Positions 35,142 to 43,220 of a stretch of 64,000 bases of DNA are shown one piece after another. Position 1 is the first letter of the stretch. Every line of letters starts with the position of its first letter. Position numbers and translations under genes: made by a program. The notes under the pieces are model-generated. The model did no database searches and was not told the origin of the DNA. It was given only the letters and a program-made list of their open reading frames with translations. This DNA comes from an uncultured Stenotrophomonas sp. (GTDB taxonomy: Bacteria > Pseudomonadota > Gammaproteobacteria > Xanthomonadales > Xanthomonadaceae), in the NCBI RefSeq assembly GCF_945952405.1, contig NZ_CAMFIA010000002.1, positions 1 to 64,000 on the forward strand, read 5' to 3'.

Positions 35142-36398
35142 TTACCGGCGGGGATTGAGCACATTGGTGAAGTCAACGTCCTTGGCGACGTAGACGTTCA
35201 CGATCGTGCCCTGGTTGATGGTGACGGTCGGCGGACGACGGTTGCTGCTGAGTGCCTCGTTGGCCAGGCGCTCCATCGTGCGCGCGGTGGCACTCTCATA
35301 CGGCGACTGCACCGTCATGCCGTTATTGGCGATGGTGGTCGTCTCCGGACCGTGTTCGGCGGCCGCGTACTTGAAGGCATCCGAGATCAGGCTGATCATC
35401 AGCGCCGAGGCGATGCGGCTGCCCCAGTGCGCGCTGTACTGGCCCGGATGACCGGCGCCGCCCAGCTGGTCCACGCCCGGGCTGGACATCGCCACGTCAA
35501 TGCCGTTCGGGGTGGTGATCCGATCCCAGATCACTTCCACGCGCTTGCCGATCGGGCCGCCACCATAGGCGCCGTAGATCTTGGAGCCCTTCGGCAGCAG
35601 CAGGCTGCGACCGTTGATCGAGTACACCGGCTCGGTCAGCAGGCACGAGGTATAGCCGGCAAGATCGGAAATGATGCGGGTTTCCAGCACGCAGCGCAGA
35701 TAGGTGCCGCGCACCAGCAGCGCATCGGGGCTGCGGATGTAGGTCGCGCTGGAGACATCGTCCACGTCGGGACCACGACGCACCCGCTGCGATCCCTGCT
35801 GGCCCGGCATCATGTTGGCCAACAGCGCCTGCCGGGTCTGTTCGTCGATCGCACTACGCTGGGGCTGCTGACCACGGTTTCCCGCCGCCAGTGCAGCATC
35901 CTCGGCGCCCGCCATCCGGCGCTCCAGCAGCGTCGGCCCGCGGGGTTCGACGGCATCCGGACGGGATGCGATCGGAACCAGCTGCGGACCCTCATCCTGC
36001 TCCACCGGCGGCAGCATCGGGATGGCTTCCGCGGCGGCCGGCGGCGCCTGCTGCAGCGGCGCAGCATCCGGCAGCAGCGGCGTGCTGGCACGCGCCACAT
36101 CCGGCGCCTTCTGCGCAGTGTCACTGTCGTCCTGGCCCTTGCGGAACAGCAGGAAGCCCATCGCCACCAACAGCACCACGATGCCGCCGAGGAACAGCAA
36201 TGCCTTGCGGTTCAGGCGCTGCTCGTCGGCCGAGCGCAGCTGCGGTGCAGCCGCGTCCAGATCCGGTGCAGGCTCGGCCTGGGCGCTGCCGAAGTACGGG
36301 TTCGACGGTGCGTCCGGAGTGGCCTGCGCACCGTACGGGCTCTGGCTCTCGTCGCGTCCGTTGTTCGGGTCGTTTCCGGGAGTGTTCTGCTGGCTCAT
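35142..36398 (-). CDS. virB10: T4SS core-complex protein VirB10
   Basis: A 418-residue TrbI/VirB10 protein. Cytoplasmic N-terminus (SQQNTPGNDPNNGRDESQS), one transmembrane segment ALLFLGGIVVLLVAMGFLLF at ~67-86, a long Pro/Ala-rich periplasmic linker, then the beta-barrel domain (GTYLRCVLETRIISDLAGYT; LLLPKGSKIYGAYG; WDRITTPNGIDVAM) and a C-terminal outer-membrane region. It spans both membranes in the core complex with VirB7 and VirB9. It overlaps virB9 by 4 bp. Confidence 0.95.
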   Translation of the reverse strand: MSQQNTPGNDPNNGRDESQSPYGAQATPDAPSNPYFGSAQAEPAPDLDAAAPQLRSADEQRLNRKALLFLGGIVVLLVAMGFLLFRKGQDDSDTAQKAPDVARASTPLLPDAAPLQQAPPAAAEAIPMLPPVEQDEGPQLVPIASRPDAVEPRGPTLLERRMAGAEDAALAAGNRGQQPQRSAIDEQTRQALLANMMPGQQGSQRVRRGPDVDDVSSATYIRSPDALLVRGTYLRCVLETRIISDLAGYTSCLLTEPVYSINGRSLLLPKGSKIYGAYGGGPIGKRVEVIWDRITTPNGIDVAMSSPGVDQLGGAGHPGQYSAHWGSRIASALMISLISDAFKYAAAEHGPETTTIANNGMTVQSPYESATARTMERLANEALSSNRRPPTVTINQGTIVNVYVAKDVDFTNVLNPRR

Positions 36399-37174
36399 TT
36401 CTTCACGTTCCTTCGCAGGCCGACGACGAAGTCGCCGTGGCGGATGACCAGGTACGGGTACGTCCCGTGCACGATCAGCGTATTGCCTTCAACCGTGGTG
36501 TTGACCACGAAGTCTTCACCGTATTCCGTTTCGCGGCCGAACACCGCCGGGAAGATGCCGGTCTTGTACTCCGGCGAATTGGGCAGCTTGAGATAGGTGA
36601 AACGGCTGTCGTCGTAAGCGTTGACCGGAATCAGCCACCCCATCTTCTTCGCCTTGCTGGTCGAATAGGAGTAGTTGAAGTTGTACTGGCGATCCTTGGC
36701 CAGCTCCGAGCTCAGCAACGGCTTGGCTTCCTCCTCCACCGCCTCCTGGGCGACACCGAACACGGTGTCGTTGGGATAGACGAAGGCGATCTTGTACTGC
36801 ACGCCGGCGCGGCGGGCCTGTTCCAGCTGGCGCCAGTCGGTGGCCACCACCTTCAGTTCGAAGATGTAGGAATGGGTCTCGGTGCGCACCATCATGTTGG
36901 TGTCGACGTCGACATTCTTCGGCTTGAGATAGAACACGTTCTCGCGACGGGTCAGTTCCCAGCCGCTGCTGAAGCCGGTGCTGTAGTCGAGGATCTTCTC
37001 GTTCGGGCTCAGCTCGATCTGGGTGGTCAGGCCCAGGCCGGTGCGAACCGGATAGATCCGATCCTTCTCGTATTCGTAGTGGTCCACCGCCTGCGCCATC
37101 GCCGCTGCGGAGAACAGCAGCGATACCATCGACAGCAGCGCCAGCGCGCTTCCCCTGATCTTTCGACTACTCAT
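36395..37174 (-). CDS. virB9: T4SS core-complex protein VirB9
   Basis: A 259-residue periplasmic/outer-membrane protein with signal ALALLSMVSLLFSAAAMAQA, N-terminal beta domain (VDHYEYEKDRIYPVRTGLGL, TQIELSPNEKILDYSTG) and C-terminal VirB7-binding domain (GIFPAVFGRETEYGEDFVVN, VHGTYPYLVIRHGDFVVGLR). It overlaps virB8 and virB10 by 4 bp on each side, indicating tight translational coupling of the core-complex genes. Confidence 0.95.
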   Translation of the reverse strand: MSSRKIRGSALALLSMVSLLFSAAAMAQAVDHYEYEKDRIYPVRTGLGLTTQIELSPNEKILDYSTGFSSGWELTRRENVFYLKPKNVDVDTNMMVRTETHSYIFELKVVATDWRQLEQARRAGVQYKIAFVYPNDTVFGVAQEAVEEEAKPLLSSELAKDRQYNFNYSYSTSKAKKMGWLIPVNAYDDSRFTYLKLPNSPEYKTGIFPAVFGRETEYGEDFVVNTTVEGNTLIVHGTYPYLVIRHGDFVVGLRRNVKK

Positions 37175-38247
37175 CGGTTGCTTGCTCCATCAGCAGTTCC
37201 GGTGGAATTGTTCTGCGCCGGCCTCATGGCCGGCTGGCCGGGCATGGCCTGCCCCGGCATGGCTTGCCCCTGCACCGGCTGGCCGGGCATCGGCTGACCC
37301 TGCACGGGCTGGCCCGGCATCGGCTGCCCTTGCATCGGCTGACCCTGCATCGGGTGCCCCGGCACCTGGCCATTGGCGGGAACGGCGACCGGCTGGCCGG
37401 TGGCCGGGTCGATCATCGTGGCCGCGGCCGGGTTGTTGGGATCGTAGACACCCTGCGCCTGCTGCGCGGCCTGCTGCGCCTGCGCCTGCATGGCACCGTC
37501 GTCGGGCACCGGCACGCCGCGCGAATAATCGTTGTCGACGCGGTACTCGGTGACCTGGAAGGCCAGGGGGTTGAGGATGCGGTCCTGTTCGGACAGCGCC
37601 AGGTTCTGGTTGTAGCCAAAGCGCATCGTCACCAGCTGGTTGTCCAGGTAGGTGGCAACGCCGGTACGCTTGTCCAGCAGGCTGCGCTGGATGCGCACCG
37701 ATGCACCGCGGAAGCTGCCGTTCGGCTCGGCGCCCAGCGGCGTGATGCTGAGGATCTTGACCCGGATGGCGCGCTCGCGGCCGTACATCACGAACGGGTT
37801 CTGCGGGTTGTTGCCGGCATAGCGCACGCGCATGGACTGCGCCACCGGATCGGTGGACATCACGAACACCAGCTCCCAGTCACGCAGGCCCATCACCGCC
37901 GAGTCGTACGACTCACGCGCCAGCACGTACTGGGCGACGTTGCTGCGGTTGATCGCTTCGTTGGTGGTGATCGTCTCGCCCTGGAACGTGCCACTCAGGC
38001 GCGCCACGGTGGCGGTGCCCGTATAGGCATCGGCCATCACCAGGAACGGCACCTTCTCCTTCAGCGGCAGCATGTAGTAGTAGCCGCCCGCCAGCGCGAG
38101 CGACATCAGCAATGAGCCCGTGGCCACCCACCAGGCACGACGCTCGCTGCGACGCGCCATGTCGGCCACGGTGATCTCGTAGCTGACCGCCTTGGCGACC
38201 GACTGCTCGACCTTGGGACTGTTGCCGGGATCCTTCTTGCGGAACAT
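37171..38247 (-). CDS. virB8: T4SS inner membrane protein VirB8 with repeat tail
   Basis: A 358-residue bitopic protein: transmembrane segment WWVATGSLLMSLALAGGYYYM at ~39-59 and the NTF2-like periplasmic domain with NRSNVAQYVLARESYD and YLDNQLVTMRFGYN. After about residue 240 it carries an unusual Gln/Pro/Met-rich extension, including several copies of PGQPMQGQP-like units (residues ~295-345), so it is far longer than the typical ~230-residue VirB8. VirB8 scaffolds the inner membrane complex. It is followed directly by virB9 (4-bp overlap). Confidence 0.93.
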   Translation of the reverse strand: MFRKKDPGNSPKVEQSVAKAVSYEITVADMARRSERRAWWVATGSLLMSLALAGGYYYMLPLKEKVPFLVMADAYTGTATVARLSGTFQGETITTNEAINRSNVAQYVLARESYDSAVMGLRDWELVFVMSTDPVAQSMRVRYAGNNPQNPFVMYGRERAIRVKILSITPLGAEPNGSFRGASVRIQRSLLDKRTGVATYLDNQLVTMRFGYNQNLALSEQDRILNPLAFQVTEYRVDNDYSRGVPVPDDGAMQAQAQQAAQQAQGVYDPNNPAAATMIDPATGQPVAVPANGQVPGHPMQGQPMQGQPMPGQPVQGQPMPGQPVQGQAMPGQAMPGQPAMRPAQNNSTGTADGASNR

Positions 38248-38336
38248 GGATTCTTCCGTACTGCTGAAACATCAATGGGCATGGAGCCCCTGCGACAGGC
38301 GCGGGGAGCAGCACGTTCGATGATTTCGAGGTGGAC

Positions 38337-38783
38337 TCAGGTACCGCTGCTGGACTCAGCGCCCTGCGCCGACGCGGTCGGCGTCGAGCCAGCGCTCTGC
38401 ACAACGATCTGGTTGCCAACGATGGAGACGGAGATGCCCTGCGCCGCGTACGCCGCGGTGAGATCGATCACGGCCTGCTGTGCATTGGTGGTGTCGATGC
38501 TTGAGACCGCGCCGTACAGGGTGAAGTCCGAGCTGAGACGGTAGTCGAGCGTGCGTCCGGAATCCTTGGCCCAACGCTCGAGCATGGCCTTGAGCGTGCC
38601 ATCCATCGGTGAGGCCTGGTAGACGTAGCTGGAGTACAACGGAATCTCGGTCGTGGACGCGGCAAAGCGATTGACCGGCTTCCAGCGCCCTCCGAAATCG
38701 GGAGCGGACTTGGTGGCACACCCTGCCACCATCAACGCCGCCGCTGCGGCGAGGGACATTTTTGCGATAAACGCCTGATTCAT
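38337..38783 (-). CDS. virB7: T4SS lipoprotein VirB7 with N0-like domain
   Basis: A 148-residue lipoprotein: signal AKMSLAAAAALMVAGCATKS with lipobox VAGC, then a VirB9-binding segment (DFGGRWKPVNRFA) and a folded C-terminal domain, TLKAMLERWAKDSGRTLDYR to ISVSIVGNQIVVQ, of the secretin N0/STN type. Ordinary VirB7 proteins are about 50 residues; the extra N0 domain is the known hallmark of the X. citri-type T4SS. It is the first gene of the virB7-to-virB6 run. The ATG has only a weak GTGAAG upstream. Confidence 0.92.
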   Translation of the reverse strand: MNQAFIAKMSLAAAAALMVAGCATKSAPDFGGRWKPVNRFAASTTEIPLYSSYVYQASPMDGTLKAMLERWAKDSGRTLDYRLSSDFTLYGAVSSIDTTNAQQAVIDLTAAYAAQGISVSIVGNQIVVQSAGSTPTASAQGAESSSGT

Positions 38784-39213
38784 ACGGGCTTCACTTTGAC
38801 GTACGAAAAAGCAGTTTCGAACGTTGGTTCCCTGGTCGTCCGGCGCTGCATGGCGCACGCCGGAATCGGAGGGACGCGCCGACACGCAGCACACCCACTC
38901 CGGCTCCCCTGCAGTCCGAAGACTGCCAACCAGGCCGCATGCGACACGACGGAATTTCCCCGTCACGCACCTGCACACCCATACCAACGTCGAAACCATC
39001 CTTGTTTCCATGGCACAAACTCCTGGCCACCCTGCTTCAAATCTTTGACATCCAGCACACATCTCTGGATGTCCGGAACAGGGTTACACAACCGCGCGTC
39101 AATTCCATGTCAGGAAACCCTGAAATTCCATCAGCGCGTGCTGTTTTTTTGACGGGGCGCACCAATTCACGTCAGTGAATGCGAATCCGTTTCACTCTTT
39201 TATGTTTGTGAAA
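38784..39213. promoter_or_regulatory. Intergenic region with the predicted virB operon promoter
   Basis: 430 bp between virD4 and virB7, both on the minus strand, so the virB7 promoter should be here. The virD4-proximal end is AT-rich and structured: palindrome ATTCAC-GTCA-GTGAAT at 39165-39180, a looser TTTCAC...GTGAAA pair at about 39189-39212, and a direct repeat AATTCCATGTCAGG / AATTCCATCAGCG near 39099 and 39124. These may be regulator sites or a virD4 terminator. No gene is seen. Confidence 0.5.
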
Positions 39214-40893
39214 TCAGACCTTCAGCATCGGAACATCGACCTTCGGCAGCAGTCGCGAGGTGAAGTAGCGATCCTTGTAGTAACGGATCTTGTCGCACTT
39301 CACGGGATGCGGTATGCCCTCATACAGGAACACTTCCTGGTCCGGCCCCATTGCCTTCAGCTCCTGCGGCAGCATCAGCGCGCGCCGCTCTTCGGTGAAG
39401 CTGTGGGTCTTCTCGCGGGCGTGGGTGACGTTCTTCTTGCGGATGGTGGTGTAGCCCAGCATGTCCGAGTAGTCGTTGGCGTCCTGCTGCTCGCGCGGCG
39501 CGTACAGGATCTGTAGCGCGTGGTTGGTGATGATCGTGCGCGACACTTCCCTGCCGTAGGTGGCGTCGAGCTGGGACATGCTCTGGATGATCGGCAGCAG
39601 GCGGATGTTGTAACCGGCCATGTACGACACCGCCGACGAGATGATCTCGACCTTGCCGATCGAGGTGAACTCATCCATCAGCAGCAGGCACTGGTACTTC
39701 AGGTCCGGGTTGGACTTGGGCAGTTCCTTGGTGTTGAGGTTGATCAGCTGGCTGAAGAACAGGTTGATGATCAGCCGGCTCTCGGCCAGCTTGTTCGGCT
39801 GGATGCCAATGTAGATGGTCATCTTCTTCTTGCGGACATCGGTCAGCAGGAAGTCGTTGCGGCTGGTGGCCTTGTCCAGCACCGGATTGATCCAGGGATT
39901 GAGCGGTTCCTTGAAGGTGCCCAGGATCGAGGCGAAGGTCTCATCGGCCTGCGACAGCATGTTGGCAAACGCCGAACGCGCGTTGGCACTGAGGAACGAC
40001 CGCTCCGAGAGGGCCTTGAGGTACTTCTTCAGATCGGTGCCGTCGCCCGATGACAAGCGGTAGACAGCGCCCAGCGTGGGCGTACCCATGCCGCCCGGGA
40101 AACCACTGCTGCGCTCGTCGTCCCAGTTCTCGAACAGGTACAGGGTGAAGGCCAGGAACGCATTGCGCGCCTGGCTGACCCAGAATTTCTGGTCCTCGGC
40201 GCCATCCGGGTACAGCATGGCGGCGATGCTCATCAGGTCCGAGACGCGGAACGCCGGGTCGTCCGAGACGTAGCTGAGCGGGTTCCAGCGATGCGTGCGG
40301 CGGTCCTCGGCAAAGGGGTTGAACAGGTAGATTTCCTGGCCCTGGCTGGCGCGCCAGCCACTGGTCAGGTCGAAATTCTCCTGCTTGATGTCCAGCACCA
40401 CCAGCGATTCACCGTACTCCAGCAGGTTCGGAATCACCACGCCAACGCCCTTGCCCGAACGGGTTGGCGCAGCCAGGATCACGAACTGCTGGCCGTCCAG
40501 CCGCACCAGCTTGCCGCTGTGGCTGCCGACCACGATGCTCTGGCCGGTCTTCTTGAACATGCCGTGCTTGGACAGATCGGCGGCGGTGGCGAAGCGCGCA
40601 TCGCCATGCAGCGAGCGCTTGTCCTTCTTCAGCAGCAGCACCAGGCCGGTCACCAGCAGGAGCAGCACTGGCAGGCCGAAACCGACATAGCCGGCCCACT
40701 TGATCTTGCCCACGAAGGGTGCGACCTGGGGCTGGCCGATGGCGTGGTAGTACTGGTAATACGTGTTCCAGGTGAACAGCTTGGTGTCCAGGCCCAGCAA
40801 CAGCAGGGTCAGATAACCGGAAAGGACAAAACCAAGCAGCAGGGTCGCCAGCGTGATGATGGCGATGAGCGAATACTTCTTACTGGGCAACAC
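39214..40893 (-). CDS. virD4: T4SS coupling protein VirD4
   Basis: A 559-residue coupling ATPase that recognises XVIPCD effectors. Two N-terminal transmembrane segments (AIITLATLLLGFVLSGYLTL; YVGFGLPVLLLLVTGLVLLL), Walker A APTRSGKGVGVVIPNLL near residue 141, LVVLDIKQENFDLT, Walker B CLLLMDEFTSIGK, and the family motif PIIQSMSQLDATYG are visible. The GTG start at 40893 has GGAGG six bases upstream; a TTG one codon later and a longer TTG-start frame to 40917 are alternatives. It is encoded upstream of, and separately from, virB7-B6. Confidence 0.95.
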   Translation of the reverse strand: MLPSKKYSLIAIITLATLLLGFVLSGYLTLLLLGLDTKLFTWNTYYQYYHAIGQPQVAPFVGKIKWAGYVGFGLPVLLLLVTGLVLLLKKDKRSLHGDARFATAADLSKHGMFKKTGQSIVVGSHSGKLVRLDGQQFVILAAPTRSGKGVGVVIPNLLEYGESLVVLDIKQENFDLTSGWRASQGQEIYLFNPFAEDRRTHRWNPLSYVSDDPAFRVSDLMSIAAMLYPDGAEDQKFWVSQARNAFLAFTLYLFENWDDERSSGFPGGMGTPTLGAVYRLSSGDGTDLKKYLKALSERSFLSANARSAFANMLSQADETFASILGTFKEPLNPWINPVLDKATSRNDFLLTDVRKKKMTIYIGIQPNKLAESRLIINLFFSQLINLNTKELPKSNPDLKYQCLLLMDEFTSIGKVEIISSAVSYMAGYNIRLLPIIQSMSQLDATYGREVSRTIITNHALQILYAPREQQDANDYSDMLGYTTIRKKNVTHAREKTHSFTEERRALMLPQELKAMGPDQEVFLYEGIPHPVKCDKIRYYKDRYFTSRLLPKVDVPMLKV

Positions 40894-40929
40894 CCGAATC
40901 CTCCATGATGCGCACAAGGGCGCGACGGC

Positions 40930-41193
40930 CTAGCGGCGGCGCCAGCGCGACGCCTTCTTCCGCAGGTGGTTTTCGTTCTCCAGCCCGGGCTCTTCGCCCT
41001 CTTCACGCACCCGTTGCAGCAGCAGTTGGCGCGCTTCGGCCAGTGATACAAGGTCGGTCAGACGATCCCCATCGTCGGCGACGACCGCATGGCCGACCAC
41101 ATCGCCCGGAGCGTACACCGGCGCGTAGGACACCGCTACCAGCTGAAAGCGACCACGCGTTTCCAGCACATGCCTGAATTCCTGCACCCGCAT
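40930..41193 (-). CDS. Hypothetical protein upstream of virD4
   Basis: An 87-residue soluble protein with AAGGAG three bases before the ATG. It has mixed beta/alpha character (RFQLVAVSYAPVYAPGDVVG then LAEARQLLLQRVREEGEEPG) and ends in a very basic KKASRWRRR tail. It lies 36 bp upstream of virD4 on the same strand, so it may be part of the virD4 transcript. No family is recognised. Confidence 0.65.
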   Translation of the reverse strand: MRVQEFRHVLETRGRFQLVAVSYAPVYAPGDVVGHAVVADDGDRLTDLVSLAEARQLLLQRVREEGEEPGLENENHLRKKASRWRRR

Positions 41194-41423
41194 TCTCCTT
41201 GTTCCCGCACATCAGGGCCCCTGCGTCACGCATCATGCCGACGACGATGTCGTCATCACATGCACGGCATCGGCGACAGTGCACCGCCACCCCGGCCCGG
41301 CCACGCGCAGGCCCGGGGCGCCGCTACCTCCACCGATCAAACGCTGATTTGCCCAGCGCATGGCTGCTCCTGCTGCGGTGCAGCAGTACAATGGGCGGCT
41401 CCCCGCCCCCATCGCGCCCCCGC

Positions 41424-42635
41424 ATGAGCCCCAACTCTTCCCTGGCTGCGCGGCTGACGCCCCGTCAGCGCACCCTGATCATCCTCGCCCTGTCACTGGG
41501 CGGCTTTGCCATCGGCACCAGCGAATTCGCCAGCATGGGCCTGATGCTGGAGATCAGCCGCGGCCTGTCGATTTCCGAGACCCAGGTCGGCCACCTGATC
41601 AGCGCCTACGCCATCGGCGTGGTGGTCGGTGCACCGATCCTCGCCTTCGTCGGCGCCAGCTTCCCGCGCCGCAAGCTGCTGCTGGCGCTGATGGGCTTCT
41701 ATGCCATCGGCAACCTGGCCAGTGCGCTGGCACCGAACTACGGCACGATGCTGGTGGCGCGCTTCGTCGCCGGCCTGCCGCATGGCGCCTACTTTGGCGT
41801 GGCAATGCTGGTTGCCGCCGCGATCAGCCCGGCCGGCCAGCGCGGCCAGGCAATGTCGCGGGTGCTGCTGGGCCTGTCGATCGCGATCCTGATCGGCAAC
41901 CCGCTGACCACCTGGCTCGGCCAGCAGCTGAGCTGGCGCACCGCCTTCGCCCTGGTCAGCGTGCTGGCCATCGCCACCGTGGCGATGATCGCGCGCTTCC
42001 TGCTGCCGGATCCGGACGAGGTCCGCACCTCGCCGATGCGCGAGCTGCGCGCCTTCAACACCCCCCAGGTGTGGCTGGCGCTGGCGATCGGTGCAGTCGG
42101 TTTCGCCGGCATGTTCTGTGTGTTCACCTACCTGGCGCCGACCCTGGTGCAGGTCACCGGCGTGGCGGAATCGTGGATGCCGCTGGCGGTGGGCGTGTTC
42201 GGCATCGGCGCCATCATCGGCAACATCGCCGGTGGCTGGCTGGTCGACAAGTTCCACTTCAAGGCCGCCGCGGTGGTGCTGCTGTGGTCGATCGTGATGC
42301 TGCTGCTGTATCCGCTGGCCGCCCAGTCGGTGTGGACCATCGGCCCGATGATCATCACCGTCGGCACCATGGGCGCGCTGGCGGCCGTGCTGCAGACCCG
42401 CCTGATGGACGTGGCCGGCGAAGCGCAGACGCTGGCCGCTGCCTCCAACCACGCCGCCTTCAATACCGCCAACGCGCTCGGCCCGTGGTTGGGCGGCATG
42501 GCGATCAGCGCCGGCTTCAGCCCGGCCAGCACCGGCTACGTGGGCGCGGCCACCGCGATCGGCGGCCTGCTGCTGTGGTGTGTGGCGGTGATGCTGGACA
42601 GGAAGCGCAAGGCCACCGTCGCCGGCAGCCACTGA
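41424..42635 (+). CDS. MFS transporter, DHA1-type drug/sugar exporter
   Basis: A 403-residue twelve-helix major facilitator (AraJ/YdhP-like). LILALSLGGFAIGTSEFASM at the first helix, the loop 2-3 motif FVGASFPRRKLLLALM, LVARFVAGLPHGAYFGVAML at helix 4 and DKFHFKAAAVVLL in the second half are characteristic. It exports small molecules by proton antiport; substrate unknown. Stand-alone gene, with the merR gene convergent 16 bp downstream. Confidence 0.9.
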   Translation: MSPNSSLAARLTPRQRTLIILALSLGGFAIGTSEFASMGLMLEISRGLSISETQVGHLISAYAIGVVVGAPILAFVGASFPRRKLLLALMGFYAIGNLASALAPNYGTMLVARFVAGLPHGAYFGVAMLVAAAISPAGQRGQAMSRVLLGLSIAILIGNPLTTWLGQQLSWRTAFALVSVLAIATVAMIARFLLPDPDEVRTSPMRELRAFNTPQVWLALAIGAVGFAGMFCVFTYLAPTLVQVTGVAESWMPLAVGVFGIGAIIGNIAGGWLVDKFHFKAAAVVLLWSIVMLLLYPLAAQSVWTIGPMIITVGTMGALAAVLQTRLMDVAGEAQTLAAASNHAAFNTANALGPWLGGMAISAGFSPASTGYVGAATAIGGLLLWCVAVMLDRKRKATVAGSH

Positions 42636-42651
42636 GCAGCATGCCCGGCCG

Positions 42652-43131
42652 TCAGCCGCTGCCCGTGCGGCGGCGACGGCCCGGACGCAGCATCGCCACA
42701 TCGCCGGCCGCCAGCGCCGGCCGTGCCAGCTCCCCGCGCTGCACGCGGTCCAGTACCCGCCGCGAATTGGCCGCGCAATCGATCCCCTCCGGCCGTGCCT
42801 GGATATCCGCGATCAGCGCCAGCAGGTGCGCGCGGCTCTGCTCCAGGCGCCGCTGCAGCGCCTCGATGTCGGTCACCTTCTGCTGCAGCAGGGCGATCAA
42901 CGCTTCGTGCTGCCACTGCCCCATGTCCGGCGGCAGCAGCGCGCGGATCTCTTCCAGGCTGAAGCCCGCACGCTGGGCGCCGGTGATCAGCTCCAGCAGC
43001 AGCACTGCCTGCTCCGGATAGTCCCGGTAGCCATTGGCCTGCCGCGGCACCACCAGCAGCCCCGCGTCTTCATAGAACCGGATGCGCGACGCCGCCAGGC
43101 GCGTACGGCGGGCCAGCTCACCTATCTTCAT
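42652..43131 (-). CDS. MerR family transcriptional regulator
   Basis: A 159-residue MerR protein: MKIGELARRTRLAASRIRFYEDAGLL is the canonical winged helix start, followed by RQANGYRDYPEQAV, AQRAGFSLEEIRALLP and a long dimerisation helix (DIEALQRRLEQSRAHLLALI). One Cys (GIDCAANS) near residue 118 is present. The start is the internal Met matching family proteins rather than the 43170 start of the open frame. It is divergent from the OYE-family gene, with a shared palindromic operator between. Confidence 0.9.
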   Translation of the reverse strand: MKIGELARRTRLAASRIRFYEDAGLLVVPRQANGYRDYPEQAVLLLELITGAQRAGFSLEEIRALLPPDMGQWQHEALIALLQQKVTDIEALQRRLEQSRAHLLALIADIQARPEGIDCAANSRRVLDRVQRGELARPALAAGDVAMLRPGRRRRTGSG

Positions 43132-43159
43132 GCGCCTGAATCCCCGGCATTGGACGGTA

Positions 43160-43190
43160 TTGACCTTCAATCAAACTTGAAGGTTAGCGT
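43160..43190 (+). promoter_or_regulatory. MerR-type promoter/operator of the OYE gene
   Basis: A perfect 8-bp inverted repeat ACCTTCAA-N6-TTGAAGGT (43163-43184) lies inside a 19-bp gap between a -35-like TTGACC (43160-43165) and a weak -10-like TAGCGT (43185-43190). The over-long 19-bp spacer holding a palindrome is the classic MerR-activated promoter design, and it drives the divergent flavin oxidoreductase gene. It also lies 29 bp upstream of the merR start, so autoregulation is likely. Confidence 0.75.
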
Positions 43191-43220
43191 AGCGCCATTC
43201 CCCTGTCCTGGAGCTGTCCG

